From NCBI RefSeq assembly GCF_900313065.1, contig NZ_OMPU01000010.1:620001-684000 (forward strand): 64,000 nt of DNA, read 5' to 3'. This document shows positions 26,501-35,771 of this stretch, piece after piece. This stretch comes from Kiloniella sp. EL199. GTDB taxonomy: Bacteria > Pseudomonadota > Alphaproteobacteria > Kiloniellales > Kiloniellaceae. How positions within the stretch are numbered: position 1 is the stretch's first letter; every line of letters starts with the position of its first letter. The notes under the pieces were generated by a model that was not told the DNA's origin, ran no database searches, and worked only from the letters and a program-made list of their open reading frames with translations. The position numbers and the translations under genes are program-made.

Positions 26501-27802
26501 GTGGGGCGTCGCCGAAGTTACAAGCCTTTGAGTGTTTTTATGAACAGACGTCTTGTTGGGACGCTTGTGCGTGAAAGCACGGGTGCTATTCATTTTACTT
26601 ACGACAAATCATGGCTGGATTGGGAAGGTGCCATCGCGGTTTCCCTTTCTTTACCCTTACGGGCGGATCGTTATATTGGTGCGCCTGTTATCGCTGTTTT
26701 TGAAAACCTGTTGCCGGATAATGATAGCATCCGCCGACGTGTTGCGGAACGTGTCGGCGCGCAGGGGACAGATGCCTATAGCATGCTGTCAAAAATCGGA
26801 CGAGATTGCATTGGTGCTTTGCAGTTCTTGCCCGAAGGTGAGGAGCCAACAGAGACAGAAAATCTGACTGGCGAAACAGTGAATGAAACACAGATTGAAG
26901 AGATCTTAAAAGATCTTGATGTTGCGCCGCTTGGCATTCGTAACGACCATGATTTCAGAATTTCAGTGGCAGGGGCGCAGGACAAAACAGCACTGTTCTA
27001 TCATGAGGGGCAATGGGTGAGGCCCTCGGGAACAACGCCGACGACGCATATCATCAAGCCGCAGATCGGCAGGTTGTCGAACGGTATGGATTTATCCAAT
27101 AGCGTTGAAAATGAATATATTTGCCTGAAATTACTCGCGGCTTTTGGTTTGCGCACAGCGTCTGTTGAAATGGCAACTTTTGGGGGGCGAAAGGCGTTGG
27201 TTGTTGAACGGTTTGATCGTCACTGGACAAAAGATGGTCGCCTTATCCGTTTGCCACAGGAAGACATGTGTCAGGTACTTTCGGTTCCGCCAACGGGAAA
27301 ATATCAACGTGAAGGTGGACCAGGGATTATTGAAATCATGAAGAGCTTGCGCGGTAGTGACGAACCAATGCAAGACAGACTGGATTTTTTCAAAGCCAAT
27401 GTTTTGTTCTGGTTGATGGGGGCAACCGATGGTCATGCAAAGAATTTTAGCATCTCCTTGATGCCCGAGGGACGATTCCGTTTAACGCCTTTTTATGACG
27501 TTCTTACAGTCCAGCCAACCTTTGATCAAAAGCAGATTCCAAAAAAGGAATTTAGGTTAGCGATGAGCTTTGGCAAGTCCAATCACTATAGGGTTGAGGA
27601 TATTTGCGCTCGTCATATCTATGAAACCGCCGCTGCTTCGGGCCTGTCCAAAGAGCTGGTGCAAAAGATTTTTCAGGAAATTCGCGAAACTGCAGAGGAG
27701 GCAATTGAAAATACTATAAAAGTGCTTCCGAGTGATTTTCCGGCAGCTTTGATAGATTCAATCTCTGAGACCCTAAAGCAAAGATTGCAGGAGCTTTTGT
27801 GA
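26501..27802 (+). CDS. hipA: HipA-type serine/threonine kinase toxin
   Basis: A 433-residue protein with the HipA N-terminal domain (SVFMNRRLVGTLVRESTGAI, VFENLLPDNDSIRRRVAERV) and the kinase-like C-terminal domain. The autophosphorylation loop RISVAGAQDKTALF is present with Ser155, the ATP-loop lysine is in TTHIIKP, and the catalytic GATDGHAKNFS supplies Asp310 and Asn315, with Asp333 in FYD. These correspond to Ser150, Asp309, Asn314 and Asp332 of E. coli HipA, so it should be active. Known HipA proteins phosphorylate glutamyl-tRNA synthetase and halt translation, giving persistence. The GTG start directly abuts hipB. Confidence 0.93.
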   Translation: MGRRRSYKPLSVFMNRRLVGTLVRESTGAIHFTYDKSWLDWEGAIAVSLSLPLRADRYIGAPVIAVFENLLPDNDSIRRRVAERVGAQGTDAYSMLSKIGRDCIGALQFLPEGEEPTETENLTGETVNETQIEEILKDLDVAPLGIRNDHDFRISVAGAQDKTALFYHEGQWVRPSGTTPTTHIIKPQIGRLSNGMDLSNSVENEYICLKLLAAFGLRTASVEMATFGGRKALVVERFDRHWTKDGRLIRLPQEDMCQVLSVPPTGKYQREGGPGIIEIMKSLRGSDEPMQDRLDFFKANVLFWLMGATDGHAKNFSISLMPEGRFRLTPFYDVLTVQPTFDQKQIPKKEFRLAMSFGKSNHYRVEDICARHIYETAAASGLSKELVQKIFQEIRETAEEAIENTIKVLPSDFPAALIDSISETLKQRLQELL

Positions 27803-27831
27803 CGATTTTGCCTGCCACACTCGCGCATCTT

Positions 27832-28077
27832 CTAACCACCCGCTAGTCTAGGTATTAGAAACACTTCGCTGTCTTCGGGGATGGGTTGGAACCAGTCGTC
27901 GCGGTAGATGGTGCCGTTGATGGCGACGGCGATGCCTTTTTCCAGTTCGGGTTTTAGTTCAGGGCACTGCTTTTCCAGACCACCCAGCAACTGGCGGATA
28001 TTCTTTGCTTCTATTTCAAGCGTAGAAATGCCGCCAGCGGCCTGTTGGATTGTTCCGGAAAGAGTGACCTGAACCAT
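27832..28077 (-). CDS. MoaD/ThiS-family sulfur-carrier protein
   Basis: An 81-residue ubiquitin-fold protein ending in the diagnostic double glycine (PRLAGG, stop), which is adenylated and thiocarboxylated to carry sulfur. It is the last gene of the molybdenum hydroxylase operon, 33 bases after the large subunit, suggesting a dedicated role in cofactor or active-site sulfur supply. Its 3' end is duplicated on the far side of hipBA (26003-26150). It is slightly diverged from classical MoaD, so a ThiS-like or aldehyde-oxidoreductase-associated role is possible. Confidence 0.82.
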   Translation of the reverse strand: MVQVTLSGTIQQAAGGISTLEIEAKNIRQLLGGLEKQCPELKPELEKGIAVAINGTIYRDDWFQPIPEDSEVFLIPRLAGG

Positions 28078-28110
28078 AATTCTCTCTTACTTAACGAGGG
28101 CCAATTGGCC

Positions 28111-30426
28111 CTATTCAGCAGCCACTTTTGCGTCGTCGATTGCTTTCAGTACACGTGGTGGTGACATCGGCAGTTCTGTCATGCGCACACCAGCGGCGGC
28201 AGAAACACCATTGGCAATGGCGGCCAGCGGCGGCACGATCCCGGTTTCACCAACACCGCGCACACCGTAGGGATGACCGGGGTTGGGGACTTCAACAATC
28301 ACTGTATCGATCATGGGCAGATCAGATGCCACAGGCATACGGTAATCGAGGAAGCCCGCGTTTTGCAGCTTGCCATCATCGCCATAGATGTATTCTTCGT
28401 TGAGCGCCCAGCCAATACCCTGTGCGGCACCACCCTGGAACTGGCCCTCGACATAGTCCGGATGGATGGCTTTGCCCGCATCCTGAACCACCGTATAGCG
28501 AATGATATCCACTTTGCCTGTTTCGGGGTCAACTTCTGTATCCACAATGTGAGTACCAAAGCTGACCCCGGCACCATCAGCATTGTATTCGTGATGCCCG
28601 GCAATGGGACCGCCAGTCTTGGCTGCGGTAGCTGCTATCTCGGCAAGGGAAAGTGGTTCGAAATCACCAGCATTGGGGCCGGATGGTTTGGCGTAGCCAT
28701 CTTCCCATGTGACGGCTTCGGCGGGGATATCCCACATCAGGGCGGCACGTTTGCACATTTCAGTAATGGCTTGCTGTGATGCCTTGATCACTGCCATACC
28801 ACTAGAAAAGGTTACGCGGCTGCCTTCGGTCGTGTCGTTAAAGCCCAACGCGGAGGTATCGGCGACAATGGCACGTACCTTATCGTAAGGAATGCCAAGT
28901 TCTTCAGCGGCCATGATGCACATGGAAGCACGTGAACCACCAATATCCGGCGTCCCCACCGCGATCGTAACTGTGCCATCGGCATTGATATTCAGGTTGG
29001 AACAGGTCTCGCCACCAAAGTTGAACCAGAAGCCACTGGCTATGCCCCGCCCCTGATTAGGACCAAGCGGTGCGCTGTAGTGCGGATGAGTTTTAGCTGC
29101 TTCGAGTGTTTCGACAAGACCACAAGATCCGAACTTTGGCCCGTAAGAGCTTCTAGCACCTTCCTTGGCAGCGTTCTTTAGGCGCAGATCAATGGGGTCC
29201 ATGCCGATCCGGGCGGCCAGTTCATCGACCACACTTTCGACTGCATAGACCGACATTGGGGCACCAGGGGCACGGTACGCTGCCCCTTTCGGGCGGTTGG
29301 TGACCACGTCGTAGGCTTCTGTCTTGACGTTATCCAGGGCATAACAGGCAAAGGCAGACATGGCCCCGAAATCAGCCGGGGCACCGGCAAAGGCACCGCC
29401 CTGATAACGGAATTCACCGTATCCAGCGGTAATGCGGCCATCTTTGGTGACGCCGATTTTAACGTTCATGCTGGAACTTGCTGTCGGACCGGAAGCTTTG
29501 AACACTTCGTCCCGTGTCATGGCGATTTTTACGGGGCGTCCGGCTTTGCGGGAAAGGGCGAGGGCAACGGGTTCAATAAAGACCGTTGTTTTGCCACCAA
29601 AGCCCCCACCGATTTCAGAGGCCGTGACCCGCAAACGGGACACATCAATACCCAGTAGCGAGGCACAGACCTGACGGACGTGGAAGTGGCCCTGGGTACA
29701 GCACCAAAGTTCGCTCATGCCATCTGCACCAACGTTGGCAACACAGGCGTGAGGTTCGATATAGCCCTGATGGGTTGCGGCGGTTTTAAAGCAGCGTTCG
29801 ATAATTTCATCAGCCTGATCAAAGCCAGCGTCAATATCGCCGTGACCAAATTCACTTCGCGCTACAATGTTGGATGGCTTTGTGGGTGTCGGGCTGACAC
29901 CTTTGGTGATGATACTGTCATGAAGCACGGGGGCATCCGGTGACATGGCTTCGTCCACGTCTGTAACGTGGGGTAGAATGTCATAGTCAACTTTGATGAG
30001 TTTGAGTGCCTTGCGAGCAACGGCACGGCTGGTTGCGGCAACGGCAGCAACGGCATGGCCTTCGTAGAGAGCTTTTTCACGCGCCATGATGTTGTAGAGT
30101 ACATCGGCATGGTCATCGTTTGGTTCGAAGTCATCACGGGTGACAACGGCCTTCACACCGGACAGTGCTTCGGCAGCAGAGCTGTCGATGTTTTTAATAA
30201 CAGCATGCGGGTAAGGACTACGAAGGATCAGACCAATGAGCTGACCGGGCATGACCATGTCGGCACCAAAGCGTGCTTTCCCCGTTACCTTGTCCATACC
30301 GTCAGGACGGGCAGGGCGAGAGCCAACAACCTTGAACGAACTCGCTTTTTCCGCATCATACTTTGATGTCGGACTCTCGATTTCTTTTTTTACGGGTGCG
30401 TTATCTGCATCAGGATTACGAGCCAT
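28111..30426 (-). CDS. xanthine dehydrogenase-family molybdenum hydroxylase, large subunit
   Basis: A 771-residue molybdopterin-binding subunit. Conserved stretches include the N-terminal DKVTGKARFGADMVMPGQL, the cofactor regions EIGGGFGGKTTVFIEP and AAYRAPGAPMSVYAVESV, and the catalytic glutamate in GVRGVGETGIVPPLAAIANG. The loop AYRAPGA differs from the AYXCSFR loop of aerobic CO dehydrogenase, so it is more likely an aromatic, purine or aldehyde hydroxylase; the substrate is not assignable. The three subunit genes are in the order FAD, iron-sulfur, molybdenum, separated by 1-2 bases. Confidence 0.93.
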   Translation of the reverse strand: MARNPDADNAPVKKEIESPTSKYDAEKASSFKVVGSRPARPDGMDKVTGKARFGADMVMPGQLIGLILRSPYPHAVIKNIDSSAAEALSGVKAVVTRDDFEPNDDHADVLYNIMAREKALYEGHAVAAVAATSRAVARKALKLIKVDYDILPHVTDVDEAMSPDAPVLHDSIITKGVSPTPTKPSNIVARSEFGHGDIDAGFDQADEIIERCFKTAATHQGYIEPHACVANVGADGMSELWCCTQGHFHVRQVCASLLGIDVSRLRVTASEIGGGFGGKTTVFIEPVALALSRKAGRPVKIAMTRDEVFKASGPTASSSMNVKIGVTKDGRITAGYGEFRYQGGAFAGAPADFGAMSAFACYALDNVKTEAYDVVTNRPKGAAYRAPGAPMSVYAVESVVDELAARIGMDPIDLRLKNAAKEGARSSYGPKFGSCGLVETLEAAKTHPHYSAPLGPNQGRGIASGFWFNFGGETCSNLNINADGTVTIAVGTPDIGGSRASMCIMAAEELGIPYDKVRAIVADTSALGFNDTTEGSRVTFSSGMAVIKASQQAITEMCKRAALMWDIPAEAVTWEDGYAKPSGPNAGDFEPLSLAEIAATAAKTGGPIAGHHEYNADGAGVSFGTHIVDTEVDPETGKVDIIRYTVVQDAGKAIHPDYVEGQFQGGAAQGIGWALNEEYIYGDDGKLQNAGFLDYRMPVASDLPMIDTVIVEVPNPGHPYGVRGVGETGIVPPLAAIANGVSAAAGVRMTELPMSPPRVLKAIDDAKVAAE

Positions 30427-30427
30427 A

Positions 30428-30904
30428 TCAATTCCCTCTCATTTCTGCGGCGGCGTCCATGACCGCGCGAATGATCTTGTCATAGCCTGTGCAGCGACAC
30501 AGGTTTCCGGCGAGCCAGTAGCGAACTTCGGTCTCGGTCGGGTTGGGGTTCTTTTCCAAAAGGGCCTTTGCAGCAACAACAAAACCCGGTGTGCAAACAC
30601 CACATTGCAAGGCGGCGTTGTCGAGAATTTTTTGCTGTACGGGGTGTAGTTCTGTACCCTTGGCGATACCTTCGATGGTGCCAATTTCGTGGCCCTGTGC
30701 TTCTGCGCCGAGCATGAGGCAGGAACAGGTCAAGCGACCATCAACTGTGACAGAACAAGCGCCGCAATCGCCAGAGGCACAACCTTCTTTGGAACCTGTC
30801 ATGCCGAGCTTGTCGCGGAGCACATCGAGAAGGGTTTCTTCTACGTCACAGACATATTCAACAGCATCGCCATTGATCGTGGTGGAAACATGAATACCGG
30901 ACAT
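30428..30904 (-). CDS. molybdenum hydroxylase small subunit, 2x[2Fe-2S]
   Basis: A 158-residue protein. The plant-ferredoxin-like domain has the cysteines in GCASGDCGACSV and the later SCLM, and the C-terminal all-helical domain has CGVCTPGF and LAGNLCRCTGY. Both clusters therefore look complete. It passes electrons from the molybdenum site to the FAD subunit. Two bases separate it from the preceding FAD-subunit gene. Confidence 0.95.
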   Translation of the reverse strand: MSGIHVSTTINGDAVEYVCDVEETLLDVLRDKLGMTGSKEGCASGDCGACSVTVDGRLTCSCLMLGAEAQGHEIGTIEGIAKGTELHPVQQKILDNAALQCGVCTPGFVVAAKALLEKNPNPTETEVRYWLAGNLCRCTGYDKIIRAVMDAAAEMRGN

Positions 30905-30906
30905 TG

Positions 30907-31788
30907 TTATTTTTCTCCCCCGTTAGAAGCTCTTGCGTTGGCTCTTTCAAGAGCAATCTTTGCGGCGCGGGTTGCCAGTACACCAGCAACCTTGGTGCGG
31001 AATTCAATAGTACCGCGCTTGTCATTGATCGGCTTGCAAGCAGCTGAAGTGGCTGCGGCCATTTTTTCCAGCGCCGCAGCGTCAACTTTAGAGCCGATCA
31101 GGGCTTTGGCAGCGTCTTCAACCAGCAGAACCTTGATAGCAACAGCACCGAGGCCAACACGGGCGTGAGTGCAGACGCCATTATCATCAAGTTCCAGACT
31201 GACGCCTACACCAACAACTGCGATGTCCATTTCTGTGCGTGGAATAAAACGCAGATAGGCATCACCCGCGCGTTTCGGACGAGCTGGCAAGAAAACACTT
31301 TCGACCAGTTCCCCTTTCGCGAGGGTGGATTTACCCGGTGCAACGGGGATATCAATAACAGGAACGTCGCGACGTCCATTGGGGCTGACAACGGTTGCAA
31401 TGGCATTGGCGGCAACCATGCCGGGGACACTATCCGCAGCGGGTCCACAGTTACACAGATTACCGATCATGGTTGCACGGCCCTGAACCTGTGTCGATCC
31501 GATCAGGTCTGCACCTTCCATAACACCGGGCCAAAGGGCACACAGACCTTCGTGTTCGTTCATTTCTGCCGAGGAGACGGCTGCACCAATACGATAGCCG
31601 CCATTTTCTTCGACAATAGATGTCATGGTCGGGATGTTTTTGACATCGACAATCAAATCAGGCTCTACCATGCCTGAGCGCATTTGTACCAAAAGATCTG
31701 TACCACCGGCCAAGACGCGGGCCAGACCTTCTTCACCTGCCAACAGGGCAGAGGCGGCTTCTACGGTTTGAGGGGATTCATAACGCAT
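30907..31788 (-). CDS. molybdenum hydroxylase FAD-binding medium subunit
   Basis: A 293-residue protein of the CoxM type. FAD-binding motifs are AGGTDLLVQM near residue 26 and QGRATMIGNLCNCGPAADSV near 100. The C-terminal CO-dehydrogenase flavoprotein domain is present. It is the first gene of the operon, and the promoter must lie in the 31.8-32.3 kb intergenic region. Confidence 0.93.
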   Translation of the reverse strand: MRYESPQTVEAASALLAGEEGLARVLAGGTDLLVQMRSGMVEPDLIVDVKNIPTMTSIVEENGGYRIGAAVSSAEMNEHEGLCALWPGVMEGADLIGSTQVQGRATMIGNLCNCGPAADSVPGMVAANAIATVVSPNGRRDVPVIDIPVAPGKSTLAKGELVESVFLPARPKRAGDAYLRFIPRTEMDIAVVGVGVSLELDDNGVCTHARVGLGAVAIKVLLVEDAAKALIGSKVDAAALEKMAAATSAACKPINDKRGTIEFRTKVAGVLATRAAKIALERANARASNGGEK

Positions 31789-32328
31789 GTGTATTTAGAT
31801 CCATCTGTATCATCTCTGGTATTGTCATCTTTGGATTGACGTATTTTTTTATTCTTATTTGTTTCTAGGTGGTCGTGTCACAGTTTGCAAAGGAAACGCG
31901 CACTGTGAAGACTGTGTTGTTCTTTATTTTTTACATTTTTTTCGCGAGGATGCGCTTTTTTTTCTTTAATATCAAGGAATTTTGTATATTTTAATTAACT
32001 TTAAAAGTGAAGATGTTCAATAAAAACACCGATTTTGACGAACTTAGCTGTTTGTTATCCAGAGTCAAGCTCCTGCACCCTTGGTGGAAACTGTAACAGG
32101 CTTATGATTACGGGAAGTATCTTAAGGTATTTAGAAGGGATATCGGAAACGTTTTTTCATACTTCATGACAGTACTTTTTTTATCCTGATCGTGAGAGGT
32201 ATCTTTTTCTGGATACCCTAAATGGGGGATGGCGTTGCCGTTAATAGGTTTCATTATTCGCCCGGAAATAACCTTGATTACTTTGCAGTAACGATTTGGG
32301 TTATCATTAGGATGCTAAAGAGAATATT
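31789..32328. other. intergenic region, 540 bases, nothing recognised
   Basis: Between divergent genes and rich in A and T, with several T-runs. No convincing gene, hairpin terminator or known riboswitch was seen. It likely holds the promoter for the molybdenum hydroxylase operon. Confidence 0.5.
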
Positions 32329-32736
32329 ATGAAAAAAATCATGATTTTTGCCGTTCTTTGTGTTGGCGGTGTTATTGGATACTTTGCAATGAACGCGATG
32401 TTCAGTGCGGGTGAAATTGAAAAAGCGCAGCAAGAGGCTGCTGCACAAATAAATAAAAACTTGCCGATGCAAGTTGATGAACTGACAACTTTGGAAGAGG
32501 TATCCAGCGAGGGATCTGCGTTGGTATACAACTATAAAGTTGATGTTAAAAAAGATGAAACAGATCTGGATGTCTTTACGACAGAGGTCAAAAAGAACCT
32601 GATGGCGACTATGTGCGGCAAGGAACCTTTCAGCAAGCTTTATAGCGCAGGTGCTTCCTATGTTTATCATTATGCAGATACTGCGGGTGACGCGTTGACG
32701 GAAATCACCATTGATGCGGATACTTGCAAATCCTGA
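32329..32736 (+). CDS. membrane-anchored small protein of unknown function
   Basis: A 135-residue protein with a single N-terminal hydrophobic segment (IMIFAVLCVGGVIGYFAM) and a periplasmic domain with the pattern LPMQVDELTTLEEVSSEGSA, then ALVYNYKVDV. This resembles a common but uncharacterised bacterial family of about this length that has two conserved cysteines (MATMCGKE and DADTCKS). The stop codon region is part of a 19-base tandem duplication (32726-32763). A strong hairpin terminator is 135 bases downstream. Confidence 0.66.
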   Translation: MKKIMIFAVLCVGGVIGYFAMNAMFSAGEIEKAQQEAAAQINKNLPMQVDELTTLEEVSSEGSALVYNYKVDVKKDETDLDVFTTEVKKNLMATMCGKEPFSKLYSAGASYVYHYADTAGDALTEITIDADTCKS

Positions 32737-32870
32737 TTATTCTGGCAAATCCTGATTATTTTGTTTGAAAGGCTCATCCGAAAGTTGGCCAAAAAATATA
32801 ACAAGAAACCGAGTTGCAGGAATTTTATTCTCTTTTCATAAGGTTTAATGACCAGATAAGTGAAGGGGGG

Positions 32871-32935
32871 AAGGCGGAACTATCATCAGCTGAAGTATTG
32901 TCGGCTGTGGGGGCAGTTCCGCCTTGTTTTTTTAC
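32871..32935 (+). terminator. terminator with a long, structured loop
   Basis: AAGGCGGAACT (32871-32881) pairs perfectly with AGTTCCGCCTT (32915-32925), followed by GTTTTTTT. The 33-base loop can fold further (CAGCTGA with TCGGCTG). It may end the preceding transcript or be the 3' end of a small RNA. Confidence 0.8.
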
Positions 32936-33150
32936 GGCGCAAAAGTATTTAGAAATTCTACTTAGCTGTTTTTGTTTTTATATATCTTTTCAAAGTTACA
33001 AGGAAAGCTTGCCAGGTAAGCAGAAAAAGACATTTTAACTGATCATTCAGCCATCAGGTGATATTTTGTCTCTGGAACAGGTTCGTATACAGGATTGCGT
33101 CAGGGATTCTGTTTAGTGTTTTGTCGGATGACATAGTTCAGGATAGTTAA

Positions 33151-34191
33151 GTGTTTGATTCTATATTAAATATTTTAAATGAAATTACTGCTGCCATAGC
33201 AAGTCTTTTTCTGGGAGTCTTACAGTATCCATTTTCGCCGGAACAGCGCATCTTCTGGCTTTATTTACTGTCATCTATATTCCTTGCATATCTTGTTTAC
33301 CGTCAAAATCGAAGAAATGAAGATCAAGATCAAGATACACCTTATACAAAATCCTTTTTCAATTTCCTGTTTCCAAGAGATGTATGGGAGAACCCGTCTG
33401 CATGGTTGGACATAAGATACTTTTTCTTTCACCAGACTGTGCGACTATTAATTTATGGCGTGCTCCTGACGGAAGTCATGACTTTTATGTTCAACCTGTT
33501 TACTGGCGGAGCAGGGGTCATACCTGAAAGTATGGCTTTTCCCGAGACTGATTTAGCGCATACTTTGTTTGTAACACTTTACATGCTGTTGCTTATTGCT
33601 TTTGTTGATTTTGTATCTTTTGGCATACACTATCTTCAGCACAAAGTTCCTTTTTTGTGGGAATTTCACAAGGTACACCATAGTCTTGAAGTGATGCACC
33701 CTATTTCAAATTACCGGGAACATCCGGTCGACAATCTTTTCTATATGACTGGCACCGGGACTGCGTATGGGCTTTTTCTCGGGGTCGTATATCTTTTGTT
33801 CGGGTATTTGCCAACAATGCCGCAAATCCTTGGTGTTCCTCTAGTGGCATTCGCTTTTAACATGCTGGGGTATAATCTTCGTCATTCTCATATCTGGTTG
33901 CGCTGGCCAGGTAATTGGGCCAAGGCTTTTGCTTCACCGGCCCATCACCATATTCATCACAGCTGTCACCCGGATCATATTGATAAGAATTTTGCGTTCA
34001 TTTTTCCGGTTTGGGATGTTCTTTTCAAAACGTATCATTTACCAGAAACAAATAAAGACGTGCATTTTGGTATCTCCAAAACCTATGTCAGTGAATACAA
34101 AAGTATCCTTGCCCTTTATTTCCTCCCTTTCATCAAGGTGACAAACCTCCACAAAAAGATAGCTGGAAATTCAAAGAAAACTTTACCATAG
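33151..34191 (+). CDS. fatty acid hydroxylase / sterol desaturase family membrane protein
   Basis: A 346-residue integral membrane protein. The metal-binding clusters are HYLQH, HKVHH (after EF) and HHHIHH. A further histidine-rich stretch, NLRHSHIWLRWPG, lies before the last cluster. Five to six hydrophobic segments are present. This subgroup resembles ornithine-lipid or hopanoid-type hydroxylases only in general layout, and the lipid is unknown. The GTG start at 33151 has CAGGATAG upstream. It differs from the copy at 1162 in spacing between clusters, so the two are not recent duplicates. Confidence 0.86.
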   Translation: MFDSILNILNEITAAIASLFLGVLQYPFSPEQRIFWLYLLSSIFLAYLVYRQNRRNEDQDQDTPYTKSFFNFLFPRDVWENPSAWLDIRYFFFHQTVRLLIYGVLLTEVMTFMFNLFTGGAGVIPESMAFPETDLAHTLFVTLYMLLLIAFVDFVSFGIHYLQHKVPFLWEFHKVHHSLEVMHPISNYREHPVDNLFYMTGTGTAYGLFLGVVYLLFGYLPTMPQILGVPLVAFAFNMLGYNLRHSHIWLRWPGNWAKAFASPAHHHIHHSCHPDHIDKNFAFIFPVWDVLFKTYHLPETNKDVHFGISKTYVSEYKSILALYFLPFIKVTNLHKKIAGNSKKTLP

Positions 34192-34596
34192 CTAGGTGAA
34201 ATGAATGATGATTCCTGTTTTCCGCTAGAGGAATGACGAGGCTTTTCTCTCAAAAGAAAGCTGTTAAGCCCAGGTAATCAAGCTCTTAGGCCTTCATTCA
34301 TAAAGGCAACGATAGGGGACAGTCATAGGTTTTTTATTTTGTTCTCTTTTCAATTGATCTGCTTCACGTCGATTCCTGATCTTGGGATCTGAAAAACTCC
34401 TGATAGTGCGAAGGATTCTGGTGCACATTGTGCCGGACTGTAAGAAGTATTTCTACTTTGCGTCGCAAAATGACATGCACAGGTTCGTGAAAAATTGATA
34501 ACGCTTCTACGGATTACCTGATAGTATTATGGGGGATATCTTTTGATACTTGCCCTGTCCACTTGTGCCGGGCAGGTTTGTGAGAGGTGGAGTTGT
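34192..34596. other. intergenic region, about 400 bases
   Basis: Between two plus-strand genes. No gene, terminator hairpin or repeat recognised. It presumably contains the promoter of the orphan binding protein that follows. Confidence 0.5.
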
Positions 34597-35484
34597 ATGA
34601 CAGAAGGTGCGTTAAAATATTTACGCTCTGGTTGTTTGAGCCTGATTCTTGCTCGGGCAGTTTTGTTTGCTTTCCTTTCTTATCTGGTAGTTAACATATC
34701 TTTGTCAAACACGACATCGGCTACAGAAAACAAGATTCCAAACAAGGTTTCAAATAAAACCCCAGAGGAAATTCCAGAGAAAATTCCAGAGAAAATCAAG
34801 GTCACGGTTGGTGAGTGGCCGCCTTTCCTGACACAGGAACTGGAAGGAAACGGTGTTATCGGTGAAATGATTGTGGATATCTTTGCCTCACAGGGGATAC
34901 ACGCTGATCTTGCCTTTTTACCCTGGGGCAGAGGTTATCACGAAGCTTCATCAGGCGGGTTTCAGGCTATGGGGATCTGGATGCATAAACAAGAGCGAGA
35001 AAAGGATTTTCTGTATAGCGATCCAATCCTCAAGGAACAGTTTGTCTTTTTCCATCGCAAGGATCTGGATTTTGATTGGGATGAAATGACGGATCTTAAA
35101 GAGTACCGCCTTGGGGGCGGTATTAAGTACAGCTATGGTCCTGAATTGGATGCTGCTGTATCCGGCGGAACCCTGTTCATGGATCGCGGGCCAAGTGATG
35201 AAGTGAATTTTCATAAGCTATTGACGGATCGCATACAGATATATCCACAAGAAAAATCAGTCGGTTACTTCGCTCTTATGAACCATTTTTCTGCCGAAGA
35301 TCAAGATCAGATAACACATCATCCCAAGCCAATTCTCAACAATCTGAGCTACGTTCTTTTTCCAAAAGTGCTGGAAGGCAGTGCTGATCTTATGGATCGC
35401 TTTAACAAAGGCCTGAAAGAATTTCGGGAAAGCGGTGCCTATGATCGCTATATGAAACGCCTTACTGATGACGAGATGTCTTGA
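34597..35484 (+). CDS. orphan periplasmic solute-binding protein (SBP_bac_3)
   Basis: A protein of about 295 residues with a membrane-targeting hydrophobic segment (AVLFAFLSYLVVNISL). After a low-complexity stretch (PEEIPEKIPEKI, created by a 12-base tandem duplication at 34771-34794) the binding domain begins KVTVGEWPPFLTQELEGN. The P-W-G-R element LAFLPWGRGYHEASSGG and SDPILKEQFVFFHRKD follow the family-3 pattern. ATG 34597 is chosen for its AGGTGGAG ribosome-binding site over the in-frame start at 34543. No permease nearby. Confidence 0.82.
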   Translation: MTEGALKYLRSGCLSLILARAVLFAFLSYLVVNISLSNTTSATENKIPNKVSNKTPEEIPEKIPEKIKVTVGEWPPFLTQELEGNGVIGEMIVDIFASQGIHADLAFLPWGRGYHEASSGGFQAMGIWMHKQEREKDFLYSDPILKEQFVFFHRKDLDFDWDEMTDLKEYRLGGGIKYSYGPELDAAVSGGTLFMDRGPSDEVNFHKLLTDRIQIYPQEKSVGYFALMNHFSAEDQDQITHHPKPILNNLSYVLFPKVLEGSADLMDRFNKGLKEFRESGAYDRYMKRLTDDEMS

Positions 35485-35771
35485 ATTTTACCTGTTTATT
35501 CTAATATTTTTATAGGCCGGGTCTGTTTTGTCCAGCATGGCATTTAAAATGCCAAAGCGGGTAAAGGAAGCATCACTGAAATCTTCCCGGTTAACAGGCG
35601 GCTTTTTCGATCTTATCACTCATGATGTTCAAATCCCGTCTGGCAGAGTAAACGAGGACCAGCGGTTTTTGATAGAAGAGGGTTGTTCACCTATTCATAA
35701 TATCTTTTGCGTGAAGGGCTTGCGACAGGCACACTGTGGGCAGTTGTAGTTTTTACTATTCAAGATTTTTC

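Noticed and set aside
28273-28779. 168-residue frame opposite the molybdenum hydroxylase large subunit
   Set aside because: It is the mirror frame of a strongly conserved gene; many such shadows lie across the Mo-hydroxylase, ABC and giant repeat genes.
32814-33038. Plus-strand frame of 74 residues
   Set aside because: It runs through the perfect terminator stem at 32871-32925, so it is not a credible gene.
35528-35749. Plus-strand frame of 73 residues
   Set aside because: No recognisable motif, uncertain start, and it lies in the leader of the following membrane protein gene.
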